From the NCBI GenBank assembly GCA_030686995.1, contig CM060693.1, positions 111,750,228-111,814,227 of the forward strand: 64,000 nucleotides of DNA, written 5' to 3'. Made by a program: the position numbers and the translations under genes. The notes below the pieces were generated by a model. That model was given only the letters and a program-made list of their open reading frames with translations. It had not been told where the DNA came from and searched no databases. This DNA comes from Artemisia argyi (taxonomy: Eukaryota > Streptophyta > Magnoliopsida > Asterales > Asteraceae). Shown here one piece after another: positions 33,030 through 46,840 of the stretch (position 1 is its first letter; each line of letters opens with the position of its first letter).

Positions 33030-35453
33030 TAGGATAGCGGTGATGAAGAATATTCCATGGCCGTAAGGGACTTCAAAAAGTTCTTTAGAAGAAGAGGAAG
33101 ATCGTAAAACAACCTTATGATGACTAGAAATGCTTCCGAAAATTCAAGGAAGAAAAGAAGATTAAAGATGAGCGAAGTGCTTTAGATGCGGTGATCCAAA
33201 TCACTTCATAAGTCATTGTCCCAAACAATCTAATGGTGAGCAAAAGGCGTTCGTTAGCGGCTCTTGGTATCCTAGTGAAGAGAAGAAAAAAGAGATTTCT
33301 CTCATTACCAAAGAATCTAATTAGGTCTGTCTAAAGTTTGAACTAGAACCAAACGAATGGATTAAAGACAGCGGATGCACAAGATACATGACGGGTAATA
33401 AAAGCCTATTTTCATCTTACAAGGCTTGCGATGGAGATAATGTAGTTTTTGGTAATGGGAAAAGTAAGATCATCAGCAAAGGTATGATCTCACATAACTC
33501 TTTAACCATCAATGATGTGTATTATGTAGATAACCTAGGTTTTAACTTGTTAAGCATTAGTTGATAAAAAGTGTGATGTCCTATTTAGTGAGTCCGAAAG
33601 CAAATTAATAAAAGACGGAATAACCATATAAAAAGGGGTTAGGAAAAATGTTCTTTTTGTAATGAAAATCAGAAACTCTAAAGATAAACTTTGTCTAACT
33701 TTCAACCCTTTGGCATCGAAAATTGGGTCACGCCAATATGCGACTTATTCGATCGCTATCATCTAGAGAACTTGTTAGAAGCTTACCTAAACTTAAATAT
33801 GAACATCATTTCTGTGATGCTTATAATGTAGGAAAACATGTTCATGCTAGTCATAAAGCTAAAAATATGGTTTCTACAACTAAGTTTCTAGAACTTTCAC
33901 ACATGGATCTATTTGGTCCATCGGTTATTCATAGTTACGGAGGAAACTTCTATACTTTAGTAATAGTTGATGACTACTCTGGTATACAGGGACAAGATTT
34001 TTGAAAAATAAAACTGAAGCCTTTGATCACTTTGAAATGTTAAGTAAAAAAAATTCAAAAACAACTAGGTTGTCTAATAATATCTATTCCTACGGACCAT
34101 GGTCGGGAGTTTGACAACTAAGTAAAATTCGGAGCTTTTGTGATACTAATGGTATTACTCAAAATTTCTCGGCTCCACGTACTCTGAAATCAAACTGGGT
34201 AGTTGAATGTAAAAATAGAACCTTACAAGGAATGACTCGAACCATGCTTAATGAAAAATGAATTCATAAATTTTTTTGGTGTAACGCCGTCAACGCATCT
34301 ACATACATCTTAAATAGAATTCTTATTAGACCTTTCTTAGGATTAACTCCTTTGAGTTATTAAAAGGTAAAAAGCCGTCGTTAGATTATTTTAAGGTATT
34401 TGGAAGCAAATGCTTCATTTTAAACACAAAAGATTATCTTACCAAATTTGATCCAAAATCTACCGAAGGTATTTTCTTAGGATATTCACCTAATAGTAAA
34501 GCGTATGTAGTTCTAAATGAAGAAACTAAGAAAGTAGAAGAATATTTAAATGTCAAGTTTGACAAAAGTCTTCCTCTTAAATCTCAACCTCTCGTAGATG
34601 ATGATATAATAGAGAGTTAAATCCATGAAAATCAAGTATTGAAATAAAAGACAAGGAATATGAACTATTAAATAAAAATATAGTTAACGTCAAAGAATCC
34701 AAAGATAACCCACTAGAAATAGTTATAGAAAAACTAAATAAAAGAACATTACGGTCTCAAGCTCAAAATCAAAGTAACTTATTTTGCATTGTTTCCTCCA
34801 TAGAACCCAAAAGAGTAAATGAAGCTATTAAAGACGAAAGTTGGATATTAGCTATGCAAGAAGAATTCAATCACTTTGTCTCAAACGATGTTTGGAAACT
34901 AGTTCCACCTCCTAAAAATCAAACCATAATTTGTACAAAATGGGTTTTCATAAATAAACTAGATGAAAATGGGATAGTATCCCACAACTTATAATCAACA
35001 AGAAGGAATATATTTTGATGAGACCTATGCTCTCGTAGCTATATTAGAATCTATAATAATCCTTCTAGCTTATGCTTGCGCTAAAAATATTAAGCTTTAT
35101 CAAATGGATTTTAAAAGTGATTTTCTAAATGGGTTAATAAATGAAGAAGTGTACATAACTCAACCTCCTGGTTTTGTGGATTTTAAAAAACCAGAATATG
35201 TATACAAACTCAAGAAAGCTCTCTACGGTCTTACAAGCTCTTACAGCTTGGCATGATACACTTAAAACCTTTCTTATAGATAATAAATATACAATGGGTC
35301 TTTTATGTGGATCTACTTTTCAACAAATGTGTAATGATTTTTCTAAAATCATGCAGGATGAGTTTGAAATGAGTATGATGGGAGAATTGAACTTCTTTCT
35401 CAGTATACAAATCAAACAATTGCAAGATGATATCTTCTTTAACTAATCTAAAT
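33030..35453 (+). pseudogene. Element G: dead sirevirus gag-pol, first part
   Basis: Starts inside gag ([14 protein letters not shown] at about 33054) with no LTR or primer site, so the 5' end was lost in a deletion. Then come a CCHC knuckle CFRCGDPNHFISHC (about 33185-33225), a protease with DSGCTRYMTG (about 33368), a broken GAG-pre-integrase, an integrase core (33723-34010, including MDLFGPSV and VIVDDYSG; then 34080-34340), the conserved post-integrase FGSKCFILNTKDYL block (about 34390) and the first part of a copia reverse transcriptase (about 34790-35450). Many stops and frameshifts occur throughout. The RT is cut at TAAAT (35449-35453) by element C and resumes at 46846. Its gag resembles that of E, so G represents a pol-bearing relative. 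Confidence 0.8.
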
Positions 35454-36458
35454 TGTCACACCACCAATTTCACTGACTTGCAGCGGAATGGAATACCTGG
35501 GGGTGTCTGTCATAGCACCACAGTTACAGTTACATTGAACGACCTAAAGTGTCGTTTGGAAAATACTGCATTTGATCATTGAAATTATCCAGAGTTTACA
35601 AAATGAGGTCCCCAAAGGTGTTGCAAGTTTATGAAAAACAAGTCATACTTGATCAAATGTTTACATAAGTGCATGAAATAATGGTGAGACGCGTCGACTC
35701 CGCGACTCCATGAAGGTCCAAATGCATGTCACATGAGCTACCTTAATAACCTGAAATACATTGCTAAAACATCAACACGAATGTTGGTGAATTCCATAGG
35801 TTTATAAAATGTAATGATGTACGGCCACCACAAGTATAAGTGCATGACATAAGTCACGTAAAATAGTACAATAGACCTTAAGCTCATGACCCCGAAGCTA
35901 TGACTGATGAAATTATATGCCCCTCCCGAATGTTTTACCAAAACACTCCCAAATGTCAAAATGAAATGCATCCGCTTACTGTTGGTAATAACTACCATGG
36001 ATGGAGGCGTCACACTCGATAGATCTATCCACTCACTCTCGCTTACCGGCAAATTAACGGTTCATGATAATAAATAGGGGACTTTAACAGGTTGGTAAGG
36101 CAACTTAAGCAATGTACATATGTTTTGGTACTTGGGCTCGTACTAAAATAATTGATGCAATGTATTCCCCCCGTGGGATTTGAAATCAAAATGTTGAATT
36201 GAAAACGGGGCTATGAAAACTCACCTGATATGATGGTACCATGAACATGTAATGAGCTGAAAAACAAGGCGCGCACACTAGCCGCAACCTAATATGAATG
36301 ATGAACGATCTACTTTAGATCATGAAATGATGTTATGAATGTCCATGCACATGTTTCCTATACCACTCTACTCTTTGAAAAATACTTGTTGTTATAAAAA
36401 ATGTACATTTTCCAAGACTTAGGAAAATAAGGCAACTAGAAAAATAGAACTAGTTGAA

Positions 36459-36550
<92 letters not shown>

Positions 36551-38524
36551 TATGTATCAATGTTAGTGTTGAAATCCTCGGTTTGAAATCCTTGATATAA
36601 CGCCTTATAGTGATAAAATATACTTGTAATCACTAATACTTCATTAGTTATGAACTTGGGGTACTTGGTTAATATTTCTAGAAAATCTAGAATTTAGTAC
36701 GTAGAAGTAGTATTATTATTATTACTAGTGAAAGCTGCCAATTATAGAGGATTTTTGCCGATATTGAAACGTGAATATCTTTGTCGTTGTAAGTCTGTTT
36801 TACTTGTTCTTTATATCCATGGTTACGTCTTAGTATGTAGTAATATATTTTGGAAAGCTTGGCTCCTCCGAGTTATGTCTAAAGCCTCTTTTTGTCCGAC
36901 AAAAAACATCCAACAGCATGTATTTTCAGAAAATATAGTTTTCGTCAATAAACTTGCAAAAATCATAACTTCTTCGTTATAAACTCTTTTTAATCCGTTC
37001 TTTCGCCTACGGATTTGTTTTTGAAAGTATTTTCTAAAAATTTTACCAAAGTTTACTTTATGTTTACTGATTTTCCTGGATTTACCAAAATGGGACAGTA
37101 GGCTTATATACTTGTTACAAATCCATTTTTCATGTCCAAAACTAGTTTTTACTTCAACCAAATCTCTTGCAAACACCACAAATCTATACTAATCCTACCA
37201 TACACCTTCTTAGGGTGCCATGGGTTCCTAATCACTAGTAATCATGTTAATTTAACAAAGGAACACCTAAATCAAAATCTACGGTTTGTATGTTCAAAAA
37301 GTTAACAAAAATAATGTGGTATAGCTAACTTGTACATGAAATTAAGCATGAAAACCATAAGATACAAGTGTTAATTAGATGAAAACATGAAAATAAATTT
37401 GATAACTCACTTTGAAATAATAGGTGATTAGATGATGAGAAATCTTGTGTTACTTGTGTTTTTGTTGCAAAAATCTTGATTAGAATGATGAAATGAACAA
37501 CTTTGTAGCTTTGTACTTTGAAAAATCATCACTTGATCATGGAGATTGAGATGAGGTCGTGGGTTTTGGGGAAGAAAGATGAGAAATGAGCTTTTGATTC
37601 TTAAAATTATGTATGTTAAGTGTTTTAGGTGTTTTTCCTAGATATTTATGTAATTTCAATGGCATACTTGTAATTATATGGTCAATGTGAAGACTAATGA
37701 GGGGGGGGGGGGGCTGCACATGTTAGTTAAATGTGTGTGGGAAGCTTGGTAATCTAGTTCACGGAGTCGGTTTTGGTTCCGTTAATCGCTAAACGTTAAT
37801 AGTTAAGCCGCGAAACGTAAATCTGGGTATCGGGTTTGCTAAAAAAATAAATATTAACAAAGTTAACCGGGACTTAATAAAGTCATAAAAATGTTAAAAA
37901 TATGTTGGGTACAAGTATTGAGTGTTCGGGTAATTATTGTTTAGTTTTCACGAAAACCGTCGTAATATTTATAAACTTACGTTATGAATAAAATAAATTT
38001 CCAAAATACTGGGTAAATGAATATTATAACTTTTGTGATGATATAATAGATATAAAAATATGTCGGGACCATTGTGGGAATATTTAGATATATTCGTCGT
38101 GTATAAACCGGGTGTTAACGTTTATTATAAATAATTATAAGAAAAACGTTAAATGTATCGAATATATAAATTTGAAAATCCTAAAAGTGATATAACATGA
38201 AAATGCTATTATGATGATATGCAGACTATCTCTAGTCCGTATGCAGTGTCCTTAGCACTAATGAAATTAATTCGCACCTAAACCAATCCGGTTACGCGAA
38301 TTTGAATACTCGTAAACTAAATTTACGATGAAATGAGTAATGCAAGTGAATAGTGAAAACTTTTCTAGCAATGAATAGTGTTCAATGAATAGTAAAATTC
38401 ACAAATGTTTCTCAGAATATCAAATTGACCTCGAAAATGATGAATAGTAAAATAATGAATAGTGTTTTGATGAATAATGTTTTCCCAAAGTTCGAGAAAT
38501 GACCTGAAATGGTGAGTTGTGACA
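35454..38524 (-). repeat. Element C 3' LTR
   Basis: 3071 bp, from TGTCACACC on the plus strand to GTTGTGACA. It contains a long TA microsatellite (36462-36548), a G11-G13 run at about 37700 and a cluster of ATGAATAGT-like boxes at 38346-38478, the latter near the U3 start in element orientation. No credible gene. Its interior open frames recur in the other LTR, as expected for a repeat. Confidence 0.92.
36462..36548. repeat. (TA)n microsatellite in C's 3' LTR
   Basis: About 43 TA units. The equivalent tract in the other LTR (44835-44863) has only about 14, so its length has changed since insertion. Confidence 0.95.
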
Positions 38525-38549
38525 GTCTTCCCCTCTAAAAGGAACTTCG
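38525..38549 (-). other. Element C polypurine tract and Tekay end block
   Basis: On the minus strand this reads CGAAGTTCCTTTTAGAGGGGAAGAC directly before TGTCACAAC of the LTR. It matches the Tekay/Del pattern of a GACGAAGTTCC-type block plus purine tract. Confidence 0.8.
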
Positions 38550-41500
38550 TCCCGAAGTTAAGTTTTTGTTGGTCTCTGAAAACGTATTGGTGAAAAGGTG
38601 ATGATATTCGAGAATTCCAGTGAACTCTCACGATAGGAATTCGACTCTGCTTCAACTGTTCGACCTAACTGTCCATGATTTCTACTTGTTCTCCACAAGG
38701 TTTATGTTTGACTTTGGGTTGGATTCCTTTCCAAATGGGATTATGATTGACTAATCTGATAAGATGATAATACATGGTTGTGTAGTCCTGTTGTTCTCTA
38801 ACAAGGCTCAAGTCTGACGGCCACTAGGCCTACTCTGTCTGAAATATTACATGGTCCAGTGTATATCGGGTTTAACTTTCCAAGTTTTCTGAATGATATT
38901 AAGCCTTTCCTAGGCAGAACTTTCAACATAACTCTGCCTACCAACTTGAAGTTTTAATGGTTTACAACTTATTGAACTTGTAACTGATTCTTGACTTGTA
39001 GGAAATTTCTGGTTATTTCATGAATGCCTACTGGACTAGTGAGTTGAGCTTTTTCTGAGTTTGGCCCATCAATAGATGGTCTGCGCTTCTTAATGTTTTA
39101 AATGTGATACTGGTAATATATACTGCTGAATTCTGCCAGAACTCAAGTTTGTATGCTAGTTGGTCGATTCTAAAATGAATCTTAACTGGTCCAATATGCT
39201 AAAAGTTCAACCTCTCCTGTTATCCAATTTGTATCATGCCAATCCAAGGCAATGCTTTTTAGCTTAGTTTGTTCTCCCACTTGAATCTGGATGGTTTGTT
39301 GTTCAGGATACCCAATCCAAATGATGTGTGTTATGTACCAATCAAACTTCTGCCAGTTTCTCGCTGTTGGTGTGATAACTATTGTTGTAGATGAATTTAA
39401 TTTATGTTAAATGATTAGTCCAATCATTTCTAGGGTTAATCACTCATGCTCTGAGCATACTTTCCTATGTTTGAATTGTTCTCTCGCTTTGACCATCGGT
39501 CTGAGGATGGTAGCTGATGTTTACATCTAAATGGGTTTCTGAAGGAAATCCTGAAATGATTGCTTGAAGTCCAAGGTGAATCGGTTTCCTTAACAGGAAT
39601 AACTGAAATGGGCACAATAAACCTTTGTGACTAATTCCACAACGTTCGGTCCTTCGAACTTGGCGTTATCTGAAAGGGATAAAATATAGGTAACAATTTG
39701 ATTCCTTGTGTTTTGTTCCAACGGATGATAAGACCTATGTTTTTCTTTGCCTAGTAGGCTTGGTCTCCACTACTGAAGTTCGTGGGTAATTTGTGATGTC
39801 CTTCCTAATTCCTTCATCACATACTCCAAATATTCTTTATTGTCAAGTCACAAATCCTAAATGCATAAGCGATGTTTTAGGGAAATTGGTTCTGGAAATT
39901 TGTCTCGCGATTGTGAGTTTTGGTTGAAATCTTTTTCTGAATAAACGAATTTAGAAAATGGAGCAAAGGATTTATTAAGTAATATTTTTCCTGATGATTC
40001 AAAATTTCAGTAGTTATGGAATAGAAAAATGTTTTCAAACATGTTGTGATTAAGACTGCTTACCAAAGTTTGATGTCTATGTATATTTCTCATTGTACAA
40101 TAGTGTTGCTAAAGATTGACCAAAAAGGATCGTACTTGTTCAAAATAGGAATTTCAGAAATCATTTTTCCACAAGGTATGTGATTTATGTAAACGCATCA
40201 ACTTTATTTAAAAGTGATAACACTAACAAGGATAAAATGGTAGAATAGGAAATGTTCGCTTACATGCATAGATGTCTAACATTTAGTTCCTGAGGTTGGA
40301 TAATGCCTATTGGTGGTTATCAGGTATAACTACAAGCATAGGTATTTAGACTAACTTAAGTCATGAAATAGTTTATCGTTGTAATTGGTAAGACGAAGGT
40401 ATCACTTGATGTTGTGTTGATGAATGTCTATTCTGTTTTCCCATGTAGATGAGGAGATATGTTCTGCTTTGATCCCTTGCTTGGTATGAAGGTGAGGTTA
40501 TCGGAAATTTCTAGAGACATAATGCCTGAGGGGAATCTACATCGATATTCTTGATTCAAACAATTGTCCTTTGTGAAAACTTACTGCAGGAAAATTTTAT
40601 GTATGGATGAGGCCATGTTTAAATGAAATGCTCTACAGTCTCAATTAGAAGCTTGGTTTATTTCTATCATGTTGTCCTGCGGACATTTATACTGAGTTCA
40701 ATCTTGTAGCTCAGTCTAGCTAGTACCTTTAAATGATAGAATTTGACAACTGGGTCAAAGATGGTGATTCAGATGGTCTCGTAGTATCTTAGAATTTGTT
40801 GTTGAGTTATGAATTCTCTCACTATATACTTCTAGTCCTGGTTAGTAGTTCTGTAATCCTTTCGTTGCTTTTATTGTATAGAGGAATCCTGCATGTAATT
40901 GATATAGAAAGTCTCTCTTAGGGAAGTCAATGGGAAAATCCAACTTAATGGCTAAGTGGGTGACAGGTGGGGTAAGTATCCAGGGATAGTTCGGCAAAAG
41001 GGATGTTTATGGAAGAGTTCCTTTGTTTACAAAACTTTTAAATGAAGATTGTTGTTAACAATCCTTTGAAAAGGTAATTATTTCCTTCATGGCATAATCT
41101 TTCCTGAATTTACATAGGTGATCAGGCTATGTACAATTGAGGACTAATGATGCGATGTTAGATTTTGTCAAAATATCATAACTTTTCTCAAAAGTTTTAG
41201 ATGGTGTTCAACGCATTGTTATTAAAAATGGTATCCTGAAGTTTTCTTTCAAATAACATGAAAATTGCCTCGCGTAGTAATAGTAAATACTTGGTGCAAT
41301 GACAGAAAATCAATTTATAGGATGGTAATATAATAGCTTACTTCAGAAATTTTTCTGTAAAACAATTTCCCCATATGATTGTAAAATAGTTTGAATGGTG
41401 TATTGGATACATGGGTGAATCTTGTCGAATGGTAATAGTCTAATAATTCGTCAAAAACGAAATCAACCTAATCCCTAATAAGACAATGATAAAATGTTGC

Positions 41501-41776
41501 GAAACGATTGAAGTTTGAGCAATTGGGATAGAAAATGGAGTAAACGAAGGTTATGATTATCACCTAGGTAACAAAAGATAGATATTACATTGGATAGGAA
41601 AGTGCTTAATACAACTAGGTTATGTCATCGTACCAATGGTTAGTACAAAAGGAAAGATACAACCCTAAAGGGCTCGAACTACGGTTTATATGTTCAAACA
41701 AAGCTCCTCCTGCTGAAGCATTGTTGTTATCCTTGATGTTGCTAATATCCTGACAGTTCTCTTTCAACAGCTCACG
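38550..41776 (-). pseudogene. Element C pol, heavily decayed; integrase recognisable
   Basis: The minus-strand reading has many stops and frameshifts. The clearest landmarks are the integrase end-of-core block SYHPQTDGQSERT (about 39485-39525), the following NNSYH region (about 39370), the GRVMLK-like and GKLNP blocks (about 38870-38960), and near the 3' end KQSRIPIVRVHWNSR (about 38605-38655), which corresponds to the chromodomain-adjacent tail of Tekay integrases. I could not place protease or reverse transcriptase confidently in 39900-41776. At about 3.2 kb the segment is slightly short for a full pol, so small deletions are likely. Confidence 0.65.
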
Positions 41777-42745
41777 CTATTCCTCGAGCGATTCAGTCTT
41801 GATTCCAAGTTCCTGATTTTCCTTGTTATTTAACTCCGGGCAGTCGTTCTTGAAATGCCCTAAGTTTCCACATTTGAAGCAACTCCCTGGGGTCTTCTGA
41901 TTTGTGAGTTTCCTACAGTTTTCAGTCCAATGACCCCGCTTCTTGCACACTCCACACGTTTTACTGCAATGACCTCGGTGATGTTGATTACACAGGTTGT
42001 AGTAAGGTAACTTTCCAATATACCTTCTCTTTGTATACGGTTCTGCAACAATGGCTCTATTCATTTCTTGTCCTTTAGGTGATTGTTGAGCAGAATTGCA
42101 ACCTAGATTGTTGTTCCACTTCCTTTTATTGTCACTATTGTTTCCTGATGTCTTGGCGTGAACTATGAGTTCTTTTGCTTCGATTGCCATTTTGATAGCT
42201 TCAGACATGGTATCGGGTTCCCATGCGATGACCAACATACAAATTTCATGGGAGAGTCCCCCGATGTACCTTTCAAGTTTCTTGCTTTCCGGTTCATCCA
42301 TTGCAGAACCTAGTCATGTTAATTCATAAAAATGAGTAGTGTACTCGTCAACATCATTTCCTACCATGGTAAAGTTTAGTGTTTCCTGTTCCTTTGCTCG
42401 TAATTCATTTCCTACTCAAAATGTTATACCCATCATCCTTCTTAGTTTCTCCCAAGAGTGTGAGTAGGCAGCATCAACTCCCACCATCTTAATATGTTTG
42501 GTCCACCATTCCTGGGCATGATCCTGAAAAGTGCATGTGGCGAACTTAACCTTGTCTTCCTTACGACAGTCGCCACATTGAAATATTGTTTCTATTTCTT
42601 CGAACCATTTGAGAAATTCCTTTGTGTCTCTAGTTCCGCTAAAAGAGGGAGGATTGCACCCCATAAATTCCACGTGAGTAAGTTCCTTAGTGAGGGCGGT
42701 GGCTATGTTCTTGGCAATGACTTGTCCAACAGCAGCTTGCGTCAT
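41777..42745 (-). pseudogene. Element C gag with two nonsense codons
   Basis: Starts at ATG 42745-42743 with a Ty3/gypsy retrotransposon gag domain (FSGTRDTKEFLKWFEEIE, then QEWW). The frame is interrupted by TGA at 42416-42418 and again at 42314-42316, but reading on in the same frame gives the rest of the capsid and the nucleocapsid. The latter has a degenerate knuckle, then CGVCKKRGHWTENC and CFKCGNLGHFKNDC, both good CX2CX4HX4C knuckles. At least the second TGA fits CGA to TGA, the signature of cytosine-methylation decay. The stop is at 41777. The protein would have formed the particle and packaged RNA; it is not functional as it stands. Confidence 0.85.
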
Positions 42746-43811
42746 GCTTGGAGTGGTTTGCTTAAATCTCTCTTCCTCAAATCATAAGAGACCATGAGAA
42801 TCTATAGTTAATCAAAGTCATCATATTCACAACACATGAATATAATACATGAAAATTTCGGTCTACGTGAACCGGTATCACAAATAGCACAACCATTCCT
42901 TACATAGTAGAGTCACACTTGATATATTGATATATTTGTACAACAATCAAAAGACAACAAGTTCTTTAGACTATGTCCCACACCTTCTGTGGCTAGGATA
43001 ATAGTAAAAGCTAGTGAGGATATGAGTCGGGTCTAGGGACTTCCTGGTGTCTCTCTGTATGAAATCAGGTTTGTGGCATCATAAGGTCGAGATATTCCTG
43101 AAGTGGTGTCTGAAGTTGTGCAACGATCAAATCTTGGATAATGTAGGTTCTAAACCATTCCTGAAGAATCTGCGGATGTTTCTGTTGAGTCTGTGATATT
43201 GGTATTATCTACTAGGTGTTATCTAGTTCATGGCAAGTGGGAATGGATAAGGAAAATAACAATGATGGTACTAATGAATGAAATACTACCCTCTTTCGCG
43301 CTACCTCGCAACATCTAAGAGGTAAAACTGAAGTACGCACTATGGGACGACCAATAGTGTAATAAGTAACTGATGGTGGTGGTAGTACCTGAGTAGTAAG
43401 CGCCCTACTTGTAAAGGAAAGAAAACACACTATGTCCCTTGAAATAAGCAATCTAATATGTCCATTAAGATTAAGTCTGTATACTCTACCAAAAGGCATT
43501 CTATGTATGGGCTGAATGATAGGAAAACCCTGTTCCTATGGCAAATCAATAGTGCTAATGGTGGTGTAAGTGCAACTGGTGGTATAATGGTAGTGGAAGA
43601 TGACAAGGCATCTTCAATGTCGGAAGCCGATAAAAGGATGTCAGGGTGATATATATATATATATATACGAATGTAAGTATAAATAACTCGCACAAGGTAT
43701 GCATGAAACAACATGTATCATGATTATGCACTTATGATGAAATGATGAGATGCTATGATGATGCGGTTATAGTCTAGGGTCCAAGATACATCCTAGTTCG
43801 CTATAACCTTA
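42746..43811 (-). other. Element C leader between primer site and gag
   Basis: About 1.1 kb with no convincing gene. A short TA tract is at 43650-43668. Open frames on both strands are short and carry no domain. Confidence 0.6.
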
Positions 43812-43823
43812 GCTCTGATACCA
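43812..43823 (-). other. Element C primer-binding site (tRNA-iMet type)
   Basis: The minus strand reads TGGTATCAGAGC, the exact initiator-methionine primer match, three bases after the LTR. Confidence 0.9.
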
Positions 43824-43826
43824 ATC

Positions 43827-44831
43827 TGTCACACCCCCAATTTCACTCACTTGCAGTGGAATGGAATACCTGGGGGTGTCTGTCATAGCACCACAGTTAC
43901 AGTTACATTGAACGACCTAAAGTGTCGCTTGGAAAATACTGCATTTGATCATTGAAATTATCCAGAGTTTACAAAATGAGGTCCCCAAAGGTGTTGCAAG
44001 TTTATGAAAAACAAGTCATATTAGATCAAATGTTTACATAAGTGCATGAAATAATGGTGAGACGCGTCGACTCCGTTACTCCATGAAGGTCCAAATGCAG
44101 GTCACATGAGCTACCTTAATAACCTGAAATACATTGCTAAAACGTCAACACGAATGTTGGTGAATTTCATAGGTTTATAAAATGTAATGATGTACGGCCA
44201 CCACAAGTATAAGTGCATGACATAAGTCACGTAAAATAGTACAATAGACCTTAAGCTCATGACCCCGAAGCTATGACTGATGAAATTATATGCCCCGCCC
44301 GAATGTTTTACCAGAACACTCCCAAATGTCAAAATGAAATACATTCGCTTACTGTTGGTAATAACTACCACGGATGGAGGCGTCACCCTCGATAGATCTA
44401 TCCACTCACTCTCGCTTACCGGTAAATTAACGGTTCATGATAATAAATAGGGGACTTTAACAGGTTGGTAAGACAACTTAAGCAATGTACATATGTTTTG
44501 GTACTTGGGCTCGTACTAAAATAATTGATGCAATGTATTCCCCCCGTGGGATTTGAAATCAAAATGTTGAATTGAAAACGGGGCTATGAAAACTCACCTG
44601 ATATGATGGTACCATGAACATGTAATGAGCTGAAAAACAAGGCGCGCACACTAGCCGCAACCTAATATGAATGATGAACGATCTACTTTAGATCATGAAA
44701 TGATGTTATGAATGTCCATGCACATGTTTCCTATACCACTCTACTCTTTGAAAAATACTTGTTGTTATAAAAAATATACATTTTCTAAGACTTAGGAAAA
44801 TAAGGCAACTAGAAAAATAAAACTAGCTGAA

Positions 44832-44865
<34 letters not shown>

Positions 44866-46840
44866 TATGTATCAATGTTAGTGTTGAAATCCTCGGTTTG
44901 AAATCCTTGATATAACGCCTTATAGTAATAAAATATACTTGTAATCACTAATACTTCATTAGTTATGAATTTGGGTACTTGGTTAATATTTCAAGAAAAT
45001 CTAGAATTTAGTACGTAGAAGTAGTATTATTATTATTACTAGTGAAAGCTGCCAATTATAGAGGATTTTTACCGATATTTAAACGTGAATATCTTTGTCG
45101 TTATAAGTCCGTTTTACTTGTTCTTTATATCCATGGTTACGTCTTAGTATGTAGTAATATATTTTGGAAAGCTTGGCTCCTCCGAGTTACGTCTAAAGCC
45201 TCTTTTTGTCCGACGAAAAACGTCCAACAGCATGTATTTTCAGAAAATATAGTTTTCGTCAACAAACTTGCAAAAATCATAACTTCTTCGTTATAAACTC
45301 TTTTTAATCCGTTCTTTCGCCTACGGATTTGTTTTTGAAAGTATTTTCTAAAAATTTTTCCAAAGTTTACTTTATGTTTACTGATTTTCCTGGATTTACC
45401 AAAATGGGACAGTAGGCTTATATATTTGTTACAAATCCATTTTTCATGTCCAAAACTAGTTTCTACTTCAACCAAATCTCTTGCAAACACCACAAATCTA
45501 TACTAATCCTACCATACACCTTCTTAGGGTGCCATGGGTTCCTAATCACTAGTAATCATGTTAATTTAACAAAGGAACACCTAAATCAAAATCTAGGGTT
45601 TGTATGTTCAAAAAGTTAACAAAAATAATGTGGTATAACTAACTTGTACATGAAATTAAGCATGAAAACCATAAGATACAAGTGTTAATTAGATGAAAAC
45701 ATGAAAATAAATTTGATAACTCACTTTGAAATAATAGGTGATTAGATGATGAAAAATCTTGTGTTACTTGTGTTTTTGTTGCAAAAATCTTGATTAGAAT
45801 GATGAAATGAACAACTTTGTAGCTTTGTACTTTGAAAAATCATCACTTGATCATGGAGATTGAGATGAGGTCGTGGGTTTTGGGGAAGAAAGATGAGAAA
45901 TGAGCTTTTGATTCTTAAAATTATGTATGTTAAGTGTTTTAGGTGTTTTTCCTAGATATTTATGTAATTTCAATGGCATACTTGTAATTATATGGTCAAT
46001 GTGAAGACTAATGAGGGGGGGGGGGGGGGGCTGCACATGTTAGTTAAATGTGTGTGGGAAGCTTGGTAATCTAGTTCACGGAGTCGATTTTGGTTCCGTT
46101 AATCGCTAAACGTTAATAGTTAAGCCGCGAAACGTAAATCTGAGTATCGGGTTTGCTAAAAAAATAAATATTAACGAAGTTTACCGGGACTTAATAAAGT
46201 CATAAAAATGTTAAAAATATGTTGGGTACAAGTATTGAGTGTTCTGGTAATTATTGTTTAGTTTTCACGAAAACCGTCGTAATATTTAAAAACTTACGTT
46301 ATAAATAAAATAAATTTCCAAAATACTGGGTAAATGAATATTATAACTTCTATGATGATATAATGGATATAAAAATATGTCGGGACCATTGTGGGAATAT
46401 TTAGATATATTCGTCGTGTATAAACCGGGTGTTAACGTTTATTATAAATAATTATAAGAAAAACGTTAAATGTATCGAATAAATAAATTTGAAAATCCTA
46501 AGAGTGGTATAACATGAAAATGCTGTTATGATGATATGCAGACTATCTCTAGTCCGTATGCAGTGTCCTTAACGCTAATGAAATGAATTCGCACCTAAAC
46601 CAATCCGGTTACTCGAATTTGAATACCCGTAAACTAAATTTACGATGATATGAGTAATGCAAGTGAATAGTGAAAACTTTTCCGGCAATGAATAGTGTTC
46701 AATGAATAGTAAAATTCACAAATGTTTCTCAAAATATCAAATTGACTTTGAAAATGATGAATAGTAAAACAATGAATAGTGTTTGATGAATAGTGTTTTT
46801 CCAAAGTTCGAGAAATGACCTGAAATGGTGAGTTGTGACA
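43827..46840 (-). repeat. Element C 5' LTR
   Basis: 3014 bp, co-linear with 35454-38524; the main length differences are the shorter TA tract (44835-44863) and a longer poly-G run (46015-46030). ATGAATAGT-type boxes recur at about 46668-46800. The target duplicate TAAAT follows. Confidence 0.92.

Larger units (their letters stand above)
35454..46840 (-). mobile_element. Element C: decayed Tekay chromovirus (Ty3/gypsy) nested in G
   Basis: An 11.4-kb element with 3.0-3.1-kb LTRs and the perfect target duplication TAAAT (35449-35453; 46841-46845), inserted in the reverse transcriptase of G. A primer site at 43812-43823 and a purine tract at 38525-38549 give minus orientation. gag is recognisable with few lesions; pol is heavily decayed, but the integrase and its C-terminal region can still be read. 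I count about 67 substitutions between LTRs (roughly 2.2%), so it is older than A and B. Confidence 0.9.

Noticed and set aside
36823..37179. 118-codon minus-strand open frame conserved at 45137-45493
   Set aside because: Its conservation is explained by both copies lying in the LTRs of C; no domain is present.
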